DNA from: Casuarius casuarius
Taxonomy: Eukaryota > Chordata > Aves > Casuariiformes > Casuariidae
Direction of reading: 5' to 3'
DNA length: 64,000 nucleotides
Assembly: GCA_003342895.1 (NCBI GenBank)
Contig: PTFA01000028.1
Coordinates: 2,844,505 to 2,908,504, forward strand
In this document: piece after piece, positions 14,201 through 26,100 of the stretch
Layout of the letters: every line of letters begins with the position of its first letter
Position numbering within the stretch: position 1 is the first letter of the stretch
Made by a program: the position numbers and the translations under genes
Notes under the pieces: generated by a model
The model's input: the letters and a program-made list of their open reading frames with translations, nothing else
Database searches by the model: none
What the model was told of the DNA's origin: nothing

Positions 14201-17200
14201 AATAAACTGAGGCAGATGATGCTTCAAATACATAGTCACTCACTAGATTCAAGTTGATACAGACAGTAGAAATATCAAACAGGATCTCAGGACTGTATTG
14301 TCCTCTGTGATTCAACGGAAAGCTGTTTGTGTTGGATCTTTCCATTACTAAATATTAAGGGTAAGAGGATAAAAGTATTTGGAAGAAACAGAGGAGAGTA
14401 GGTTTGATTAAATAACTTAATTTTGAAAGAGATGAAAAGCAGAAATCTATGGAGAGGAAACACAAATGAAATAGGACAGGAGAAGAAAAAGAAAAAACAC
14501 TAAAGAGAGGGAGTTAAACCATGATAGGAAAGAAGTTAAAAGAATAAGCAAAGTTATACAAAGTAGGGCTTTAAGGGAAGAAATACAAGTTATTTTTTGA
14601 CTTAAGAAATGGAAAGTGTCACGGTTGACAGTTTGAATGAAGTACATGTGATATGTGGCTGGGTGTTTTTCTTTCAGTTGTCAGCCTAGTAGAGCAGTTA
14701 TTTTTCATGATAGCTAGTGGGCATCCTGCAGTGGATACTGAATACATTTTTGAAGTCTGGATTTGTATTGGAATTTTTATCATTTCAGTGCTGCTCCTAG
14801 TTTCAATTTTTCCCTTTTCCTTCAGCTACACTAAAAGAGCACAATAGGACGTCCTCCTCACCTACCATTGATTTGCCTGGGTGTAGAGTGTCTCAGTCTT
14901 TGCTTGGACACCAAACAGAGTCTGGGTCTAGAAGCCCGTCATCACCAGACTTTACCACTAGCGCTTTGTGCAAATCTGGTGTTACAGCAGCACCATCAGG
15001 GAGTACCAATACTTTGTCCTCTGTTTCATGGTCTCAGAGTCAGTGGATTTCTTTTGCTGATGAACTTCTTACAATTAGACACACAAACGCAGACAAGAAG
15101 GAGCCCCAGGGATTGCATTTAAAAACTGAAAATGCCTGCCTTGCCTCTCCTGCTTTGCTTGGGAATTCTTCCAAGAGCTGTGCTTCTGAGGATCAAAGTG
15201 ACCTTTTCAATAATATTATATGCCATGAAAAATTATTCATTGAAGAAACTGGCACTGCTGCTGAAATTTCTTCCACATCATCTTCAACGCTACTGGACTA
15301 TAGCTTAGTGTCTTCTTGTGTTCATACAAATAAGGGTATGGCAAGCATGCATTGTGTACTGCTCTTTGCTAATAACTGACTCTAAAAAGCAAGCTTTGGT
15401 GATTTTTCTCTTCCTTATTACTGCTCACCTGATGTTAAAATTAACTCATCTTTTCATTTATACTGTACTAAACCGCCTATTAGCGCTGGCTTTCTTGAAG
15501 GTTAGGACATTGAGATAAATATTCAGCTTGAAAGAAGAAGGAAAATTCAAATTATTTGGCTAAAGGCATTGCTTTTTCTTAACAATATAGAGCTTTGCTT
15601 TTCTAGAAATAAAATATATTTTTGTGGGATGTCAGAGCAGTGAGAGATCTCAAGGATTAAATGATTGGATAAGCAAAAATAATTGCATTCTTAAATGACT
15701 TTGTATAGATATTTTCAGATTAAATACAACAAAATAATTTGGATTAAAAACTGTACTTTTTAATATCCAGTATTTTGAAATGTAGATGATACTATGGTTA
15801 ATGCCACATACTAATAAAGCAAAGGAAAAGTACATTTGGGCAAGTGTGCCATGATTCTTGCTGTATACTCGTGATGCTGCAGCATACTCCACCCAGCGTT
15901 TAGTGTGCACTGTCTACCTTGAGCATAACAAGATGAATTTTAAAGGAATGGCTGATATCTCAGAACTGAATTTATTTTTGGCATTAGTGTTTGCAACTCT
16001 AAAGTGGGATGTGGTCAGTACTGGCCATATTTATTTCTTCCCAAGTCAGTGATGAAACTCCCTTACTTCAGTAAGACCAGAGTTATGCTGAATGGCTGAG
16101 AAAATTCTCTACTTAATAGTTGCATTTAAAGTAACTTTAACTGGTTTAATTTTAAAAAATCCAAAATAATTTGCAGGAGATATGCTGTAACTATATAGTC
16201 ATATATTAGGGTTTATGTCTATTTTGAAGTTAATTTTAGATCTGACATACTCATTGGATGGCATCTAACATTCATTTTGAAGTACAGTTCTATTCAGAAA
16301 AGCGACTATGTAAAAGTGGCATCTTTGTACTGCTGCTCGCCTCACCATCTGTTAGCTGTTTCTGTTAGGTTTAGAAGGACATGGGGGCAGTATTTTCTTT
16401 GTTTTTAAGCACTTTTACCTCTGATAGCTTGGCTCAGAGATAACAAGGAGTTACTGTGTTCTTGCAGTCAACAGAATCATTTCTTAAATTCTGTTACATT
16501 GGTGCATACCTATTGAAGGCAACAGGATTTCGGAGACCATAATCTAATGTGAACAGAGCTGTGCTGTTGTCAGCCAGGACCAAATATAGTCCCCTGAATT
16601 TTCCATTTATGGTGAGACACGAAAGACTGTCCTACATTCTGAATCCATATAGATTATGCAGAAAAAGGAGCTGAGGTAAAACCGTCTTTTTACATACAAA
16701 TCTCTGAGGATAGTTCATACAAAAGCATTTGAGAGCAACGAGAAAGCCCACGATGCCACTTTTAGAGTCACTTTTCAGGGTATCATAGGGCCCCATTTTA
16801 AAAACAATTTTGATTTAGTGGTGAATCTTACAAAATGGGCCTTGTAAAATAGGAGCTATAATAGAAGCACAACTTCCAACGATTCTGTTCAAGTAAGTGT
16901 ATATTTATGTTCGGCGTGACTTTTCTAACGTTGATTTCCTTAAATTTGCTTTCTTTCAGCAAGGCCCACAACTCCTCTTTCTGTAGGCACAATTGTACCC
17001 CCTCCAAGGCCTGCTTCGAGACCAAAGTTGGCTACAGCGAAACTTAGTGGAATTAATGAAATAGTATGTATTAATTTTAATTCTCCAATGTAACTCAATT
17101 TCAGATACGCCATTCACTTACGCTGTTACAGTGGAGTCACTTTCCAGCCATATTCAAGGAATGGCATACCTAGATTTTCAACATGGCAGAATAGGCAAGG

Positions 17201-20100
17201 AAGTTGTTCAAGAAGACTGTGAGTTGCCTTTGTTGTGTGTCACCTCACTGACCAGTTCCCACAATCTGTATAAAAGGCAGATACTCAGTGATAAGTGTGA
17301 TAGAAACAAAGTAAAAAAATAATTACGTAACCAAAATAGATGCTTCAGGAATTCCAGTACCTTTTAGCTAGATGAATCTTGAAAAGTTTAAATTAATACC
17401 CTAACAGTTAAGTGAATCATAAAATCATCAAAAGATTTAGGGTGGAAGGGACTTATGAAGGTCTCTGGTCCAACTTCCTGCTCAAAAAAAGGACTGACTT
17501 CAAAATTGGATCAGATTGCTCGGGGATTTGAAAATCTACAGAGAGGGAAGTCTCAGCCTCTTTGGGCAACCTGCCACAGTGCTTCACCACTCATATGATG
17601 AGGATTTTTTTCATTATGTTCAACTGAGATTTCCTTTGCTATAGCTCTTGCACCTCTGAGAAAGACCTGACCCCGTCTTCTCTGTAGCTCCCTTTTAGGT
17701 AGCGGAAGACTGCTGGTAAATCCCTCCTGAGGCTTCTCATCTGCAGGCTGGACAAAGCCAGGTCTCTCCACCTCTGGCCATCTCTCATGTCTTCCAGCCC
17801 TCAGCTATCTTAGTTGTCCTCTGCCAGCCTCACTTGCAGTTTGTTGGTAGCTTTCCTTTACCTGTGTCAAACCACATTTGCTGCTCACACACACAGGGCT
17901 GTAGGCTTAGGTTCTGCTACTGTGATGTAGCTGAAGCATTGACAGGCTGTTACAGAATCAAACATAGCAGACTTGAAAAAATATTAATAATTATCTATGA
18001 AATCATGGAATTGATTTCCAGGGAAAACGTACGTTCCCTGGTTTACACTGAAAACTAGGATAGGTAAAGCACTAGAAGAAATACACTACAAAAATACAGT
18101 GGTATTTATTGGGGGGTTAAATGAAGTCTTTTATATATTTACAGTCTTTTTTCATCCTTTTAAAATCACTTTCTGCCTACCTAATACTCTTGTGATCTCT
18201 TGTGTTAAGCCTAGGCCATTCAGCCCTCCACTGACCTCTAACTCAAGTCCACCACCTGCAGCTCCCTTGGCACGGGCAGAGAGCATATCCTCAATATCCT
18301 CTTCTGCTTCCCTAAGTGCAGCAAACACACCTACAGTTGGTAAGTTTTACTGACCATTTTAACTTATTTCTGAAAGGGCATAAATCCACCACTAGTTTCC
18401 ATCTGTTAGGAAAAACATTCTCTTGCAATAAGTTGTTCCATTTGTGAGTCCAGTCTAGGTAATTCAAGCATCCCTTGAAATACCTGCTTCTAAATGACCC
18501 CAAGAGACAGGACAGCGGATTTGATTAGATTAATCTGTTGATCTAATTATAGCATGTTCTTTTGTGAAATATTTTCCAAATTAAAATACTGTATGAATTC
18601 CTACTTGGTGTGCCATGTATCCATTCATCAAGCACAACGTTATCATGTATTTTTCTGGAAGATGTTATTGTATAGTTTTAGAAACGTTTTTGGATACTAA
18701 TAAGTTTGAGTGAATGTATTTGTTTACAAAATGAGTTATTTTTATGCTGTTTTTGTTTGTCATTCTATTATTGCTGTTTCCAAAAAATGAAACTGATGAA
18801 TTTTTTTCTTCGATAGTGATGTATATGAGCTAAACAGAGGTTAGTAAAAGCAAAAACATGGAAGAGATGAAGATGAAAAGCAAGTCAATCTTCATGTGCT
18901 GCCACTGATTTCAGAATGTTTGCTCATGTGTTTACAGGATCAGAACTTTAAATTAAGTCTTTTCAGTTTTGATAACCAGTGTTGGCTGTATCAAATCTCA
19001 GGGAGACTTTTTAACTTGTTTCTTTAGGAGAACTGAAGGAAATACAATCTTTTACTCTTGAACAGTAGTTCCACTTCAGTCCTGAGTTAAATCAGACTAA
19101 GTTAACAGTCAGTTATCTGCAAATACATTATTGATGCCATGCCCAGGCTCAGCACCTCAGGAAAGTGGCTGCACGGCTCCCACAGGGAGTTGTGCATTGA
19201 CAGCCGCATGGCTGCTTCTGCGCTGTGCCGGGCCTGAGCAGGTAAGCTCTGCCCGGCCTGAGCTGCTGCAGCACTGGCACAGTTCTGTATCAACCAGTTT
19301 CCCAAATGCTGAGAAGCAGCAGTTAGATGCATCAAGATAACTGATTTTTGGATGTAGTCAGCTTCAGTCCATCCAGGCTCCTCTCCTCAGGTCTCAGCGC
19401 AGGTGACCAGAAGTCGGTGGCACCAGCATTAGTAGGTCTAGCTCTGTCTGCCTGCCTGTGTGTGACAGGCAGGTGTGCGTGTGCACACGCGCACACGCAA
19501 GACCGTAAGAGGAGCCTGGCAGCTGTGGTAGCAGCTCTCCTGAGGTGGGATGAGAGGAGAGCCTAGGAGGGGAACGGTGACAGAGGGGAACGATGAGGGG
19601 AGGAAGGAGGGTTAGACAGAGGTGTGTGCTGCCATGGAGGTGTGAAAAGGTTAGTAACGTGCCCTAGCACAAATATGCAGGGCCCTGCAGTGATTGTATG
19701 AGTTAATCCTGGAAAGCTGGGAAGGGCAGTGCAGGTGGCTGAATGACTTGGGGGTGTGAGGATATACTCTGCACTATTGCCTGTATTATTTGGGGTTGTT
19801 TTGCACAATCCAATGTTTCCCTTACCCCATTAGTTCTAAATAATGGAGACTTGACTATAATTACCTTGTTCCAAGGGAATTTGTAGACTTGTATAATTGT
19901 ATTTCTTAAAACATCTATTTCTTTATGCTTTACTCTCATTTTCATTTGCATAATATTTTTATATATCTTTTGTTTAACATCTATTATTGCTTGAAATATT
20001 TTGTTTTCTTGCAATGTTTTGTTTCATTTAAATATAATAGAGGATGATCTTTTGATTGGAACACTTCCTACAATTGAAAAGCTTTGTGAGACATCACCAG
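5258..20100 (+). CDS. FCHO2: FCHO2 linker exons (intrinsically disordered, AP2-activating region)
   Basis: The exons from 5258 to 20100 encode a low-complexity acidic, Ser- and Pro-rich segment. In this family it wraps around the AP2 core and triggers its open state. Visible pieces are the acidic serine cluster [12 protein letters not shown] (exon 7787-7965), [16 protein letters not shown], the WDPLF-containing segment (exon 11227-11321), the proline-rich [14 protein letters not shown] (exon 16960-17063), and the serine run plus [10 protein letters not shown] (exons 18210-18339 and 20041-20100). The exon at 18210 uses a TTAAG acceptor, slightly atypical but supported by phase and by conservation of PRPFSPP. 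Exon boundaries alternate between phases 0, 1 and 2, and all agree. Confidence 0.93.
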
Positions 20101-23100
20101 GTATTGTACTAGAAGCGGACTTACATGTTAACTAATCATCCTAATGCACTACACCTAATAAATTTGTATTTCTTTTGACACAAGTTATTCCAGCTATTTC
20201 TGGTGTCTGACAGATATAAGTAGCTTTAAAGCTCAACTACTTAACAAGTTATATGTTGCTGTAATCGTCAAAAGTTGATATAACCACTCTTACACAACAT
20301 AATCTTCCATCCTCCCAAAACAAGGTGAAACTTGGTCTCGTGTCCTCAGTTTTGTATCACTTCTTTCATTCAAGAAAAGGGGAATATATTGAGGTTACTG
20401 TGACAGTCTTTATTCTCACAAGGCAAGTAGGTAAAAACTTCTTTATATTTACATCTAATACAAAGCTGAATTGAAGATGCAGACAATATATTTTATATCT
20501 TTTATTTTCAGCACAGCTGTTCTGCTATTGTTAAAACTACCTGAGTTTTTGCTCCTAAACTGAACTAAAACCATTTGATCACATTTATTCAGTTAATCTT
20601 GCTGCCCTATTTGCCTTAGATATGACCAGTGATAGAGTTTTATTCTGCAGTTTTGCTACCTCTTCAAACGTGTCAATGCAACTGTTCCATGTGCTTGTGC
20701 CATCAACTCTTGTGTCAGCACAGCCGACGGGCTGCCGCCCGCGGTCAGGGCCGGGGCGGGAGGGAATCGAAGGCAGCTTTGCTGGCGCTGGCGACGGGTC
20801 CTAGCTCTGGACCCTGCAGCTGGGCTGTAGCCCGAGATGGAGCGAATCCTTCTCCACGCGGTCCAGTGACGTCCCATCCCCCGAGAAGCCGCAGCAGGAG
20901 CGGAGTGCCCTGAAGCAGAGTATTGCTGCTCTGCATTGTTAGGCTTGTATTTGCAGCAGCAAGACAACAAAACGATGACTTCCAGAGTTAGTTTAAACAT
21001 AGTTATATTTGTTTCAAGTTGTTGGTTTTTAGAACGCTTAGAGCTTTGTGAAACATAAGGGGCAAGGAAGAGTGCGGCCAGGGCAAGTAAGAGAAGCCAG
21101 CTCGTTTGTAGTGCTTTGGAAGCATCTCAGAAATGCTTATACATGCATATTTGTTTTGGTGTTCCCAGAGGAATGTGAAAATAGCCTTATTCCTGATAAA
21201 TTTCACTCTTCAGGCAGCCAAGAAATCGGCATGTGTCTCTTACGAATAGCAGTATAATTTATATATTTGTGTTACTCTGCATGGTTTTCAAATATCAATA
21301 TAAATTTTTCTACAAGAGTATAAGAAGAAAAAAGATGTAAAAATAATTTATAACTCTGTAAAAGATCACCTCCTGTCTGCTCTGCAGTTGGTTGTTGCCC
21401 CTTGGTAAACTAGGGGGAAAAGGCAATGAAATACTCAGGCAACCGTGGTGCCACCAGCACTGTTTGCATGCCCGCTTTGACTTTGGTGCAGAATACTTCT
21501 GCAGTTCAGTACTTCACTACATGGAGTTTAACAAATAGGTCTGATTGTCATGAACTCATGATTTTATCGCATCTTTGTTTTTTGAAATCCTATTTCTGGA
21601 TTTCTAAGACTACTGAGAATCACAGCTTTTATTGCTAGTTTTCAGGGTAAGAGGGAAGACTGGAAACATGACCCATGTGTCTTCTGAGAGAACACATAAA
21701 AATTACCTACTGTTCATACTTAAAGTCAGTGTTTTGTAGCCAGTGTTACAATATTTCTTTCATCTAAGATTTTCTGGTTTTGAACACTTTTGACTAGAGC
21801 AGTCCTGTGGATCTAAGAAGGCCTAAATATTACACTAAGGGTTTTTTTCACCGTGCTGAGAATTGTTCAGAACATTTTACTACCTTAGGCAAGAAATAAG
21901 GAGGGGAGACTAAGGTATGATAGTAGCAGAATGAGACCAGCTCCCTTCTTTACCCTCCTTTTGTTACTTCTTCCACTTATCCCTGATTTTAAGCATAAAG
22001 TCTCCTATTAGACACTGAAGAACAAGGTCTCAGCTTCTTCTGTGCTTCTGAAAGAGCTTGGGAGAGGGCACAGCCACTATTTTAAAGTAAATAGGAGTAG
22101 TTTGGCATTGCCAGTATTTTATGGAAGCATTTTGTTTCTCCTTTATGGTATGAAAGAATAATTTCTCTCATTTTGCTCATGAAAAGATTCTGCCTCCTTT
22201 GGGATAAATATACTACATGACACAGGCTAGTTCAGCTGCTCTCCACTATGCTGCTCTGCTAATAAAAAGATGAAAGAGTCCCATGACTTGCCAGTTTTGT
22301 CAGCTGTACACACAAACTTCCAAAAGCCTGAACATGAGGTCAGAACTGATTTTAAGCTTTGAGCTGTCACTCTGTTGTGTGTGCACAGGCACCTATGAGG
22401 GCTGACGCAGGCCTGGTAATTGTTTTCCTTGTAAACTGCTGCGTATTTCCCAGGTACCGCTGAGCTATACCCGGAGTCTTTACTAGGTGAACATCAGAAC
22501 TTTGTGAAATGTTTTCCCAGCCATTTCTGCTTGGAGATTTTAATCTTTGTTGTTGGCTGAAATAGTTAAAGCATGCTCAGTAGTTCACTTAGGTGGAGTA
22601 ATATTACTGTACTTGCGTTTAAAGTTCATACATACCATAATTGAATTCTTGGTGTTTCCCTGAGCATTTTATCATATGTTTGTCCATACAATAAGCATAC
22701 AGTAGGGATTTTTTTTTTTTTAAGTTAACGTCTAATTTCCTTTGGATCTGTTGACGTCCGTTTCACCAGTGGCCATTTTAATGCAGTGTTCCTCTATCTC
22801 ATATGTGTTTCCTAGCATCTGTCTGTTTACAAAACGTCATACTGATAGTCCTGTTTTCTTAGGCTGCTGAGCAGTGTTTTCATGGTGTGATTGTACTGTA
22901 CTATGTTTATATTTTCCTACATGCTTTTCAAGTAATGCTTCAGACTCTACTTGATGGTGGTAACCTTGTGAAAATGACAGATATAGTGAACCATTCTGAA
23001 ATCTGTTGCTAAGCTTTTTTAAAATTAAACCTATAAACTGTATGTATTCTAGGTGTTTCACGTGGTCCCAGCCCTGTCAGCCTTGGAAACCAGGACACCT

Positions 23101-26100
23101 TGCCTGTTGCAGTAGCCCTTACTGAATCTGTTAACGCCTACTTTAAAGGAGCAGATCCCACAAAGTTAGTTAAATAGTGAATTGTTTTGAATGTAACAAG
23201 TTACAATAAGAAAATACACTGTTTATACTTCAAATATTCGGGGGGAAAAAATACATACATTAGAAGGGGGATTCACAGCTTTTCCCCCCACTCGTGTTAG
23301 TGACAGCAATAGCTCATAGCTCTTTATTGGCCTCCATACCACTAGGAGTTAGTATATCCCTGCTGTACAAGAATATAGTCAATTTGTAGAAATAAACTGC
23401 TGATGAAAATGAGAAGGGATTTTATCATTGTTCAGGTAGGTGCTATATGTAAATCCAGGCATCTGAAAGCACCTCATTCACTCTCTCACATCCCTTGCTA
23501 TGCAAATTAGGCCTTGCCTAAGCATAGCTGTGCCCTATTTTCACAGCCTGAAAAATATCCACCAAAACTACTGTATGCTTAGCCAGCTAAACTTTTTTAT
23601 TTACATATAATTTCATCTGACTTTCAAGTTGAAAGTGATAGTACATTGTCACAGTGCCGTATTACTCTCATTGAAAGTTAATTTTGTGTTTTAAATTCTG
23701 CTCAGATTCTGAAAGTCCAATGATTTGCTTTAAAATGAGTATTAAAAATAGGCAGTCATGCCTTGCAATAAAACTGATGTCCTCATTCTCTTCTAGATGT
23801 ATTGTGAAGATCACTGGTGATATGACAGTATCGTTCCCAAGTGGAATTATTAAAGTCTTCACCAGCAACCCATCCCCAGCTGTGCTGTGCTTCAGGGTAA
23901 AAAACACAAGCAAGCTAGAGCAGATTCTTCCAAATGCACAACTTGTATACAGGTTTTGTATTTTTTTTATATAATTGTAAACCACATGAGTTATAAAATG
24001 TGAATTGTTGTATACTTAAATCAGAATTCTCTACAGTCTTGTCAAATTGCTTATATATAACTATTAACTTGATTCCACGAACTAATCTTTTCTGGCTCAG
24101 TTTCTCTCCGTTGCCACTTTTAAAAAATCTCAGTGATGGCTGGACTTGAAACTAGTACTGAATATAACAGGAGATATAAAAATAGTTTGGAAATGTAGCA
24201 GTGTTTTTTACATGCATTTTATAAATGGAATGGTTTTATAAACAACTTGTTTAAATCATTTTTTCTAATGAAACAAGCTATAGGAACAAACAACATAACT
24301 AATTACAGATACAGAGAAAAACTAGATGTCAAAACTAGGACACTCTTACATTGTCATATGGATTCTTTATACAGGAGTAATGATAGTAAGATTAAATGAT
24401 GAAATAGCAGCCTTAAATGGAGCACAAGTAATAAGAGCTAGGCCTAATCTTATTTGTCACTTACTAGTGTATTTTTTAAGACGTATCATTTTTACAGTAG
24501 ATCAGATCCGTTGTGTAACTATATATCTCAAGTGTATAGCAGCATGCTTTGGAGAATTCTTAAGAAACAAAGGCATGGATTTGGTGGAGTAATTGTTTAA
24601 ATTGCAACATTTGGACACCTTTTCAAAAAAATAAAAACAATAAAGTCAAGTTGTAATTATTAGCAGAGATCTATTTCAGCCGAGCAGGTTCTATTGCATT
24701 TAGTGGAGAAATCATTTGAAAACCAGTTAAACTTCTCGGCGCTGCATTTCTAAAATACTGACATAACTGAGCCATATGCATCTGTTCTTCTGTATTTATA
24801 AATTTCATTTTAATCATTCATACTTAATGTTTCAGCATGCAAAACTATTTATCACTTTCTGACATAACAGAGTTTATAACTGAAATGTTAGCAGAGCCTT
24901 ATCTGTGTGAATTATACTGAAAAAGTATATTGTGGAAAAATGAATGAAAAATACATGTGGAAAATATGTTTTCCACAAAAATGTGAAAAACATGCACTGA
25001 AAAAGTGTATTGTGGAAAAATGTGAAAATGGCTAGTATTCTTGTCTGAGTAACGTTTCACCTTTAATTACAAAGGATGCATGTAATGGATATTTAAGTAG
25101 TTAAACTCATATGGTAATAATTTGACTTTTCATCAAATACTGCCAGCGCTATCATTTGCTTAGCATTCATAGAGATGAAAGTTTAATGGGAGTGATACGT
25201 GTGGAGATGATAGAATTTCTGGTTTGGATTGAATTGGATGCAGAGCAGCAGGACGATTTTACTGCTGTTTTCATTTATTTAAGTTGTGGAAACCCCCTTA
25301 GTGATTTAAGTAAGTGTTCACCTATGTATTTTACTACAAATGGAAATAGCATGAATCACAACATAGTATTGAGAACCAAACTCTTAAGTAAACTGCACAG
25401 GCTGCTGGTATGCAAGTCACTGTTCTAGGGCGTTCAAACCACTGAGATAGGATTTACTATGTGCGAGGTGCTAGTGGTCAGCTTCCCTCTGCACGCACAC
25501 TCGGCAGGCCTCCTTAGGGATGTAGGTCTTCACTGTATCCACAGATGTTCAGTGGAGCTTTGTGATTCTTAAGTGATTTGAACTTTGTTTCTGAATCGCT
25601 TTTCCTAACAGCTTCACCCTTAAAATAAGCCTGATGCAACCAGTGCTGAAAATATTCTCAATCTGCAAAACATCCTTTCATGCTCCAATAGCTGAAACCC
25701 AGGATTCTTCATGTGCACTCTTAAATACATACAGAAATGATATGATAAATTGTAACTAAGATTGAATGTATCTGTCACTAATTTGAGACACAGTTGTTTA
25801 TAATAATTTGAAAACTGCTTTCAGTTGAAAAATGCAGAAAGCTTAGACTTTACAAATACGTGAAGGTATAGAAACACGCATACAGCACAAATCTTAATTC
25901 AGTACATTAATAATGTTATGCCATAACCAAAACTGATTATGATTTTACAACTTATTCCAAACTGGGTAATATTCCTTTTCAAAGACTCCTTTCAGCCTCT
26001 CCTCCCACACATCCTCATGACACCTGTTTGTATTAAAAAATTGTTTTATTGAATGTAAAATCCAAATGAAGCATTAATTGCATTTGGTGATGCAGATTAT

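Noticed and set aside
20629..21000. Open frames on both strands over the intronic CpG patch
   Set aside because: Chance frames in GC-rich DNA; several frames are open at once.
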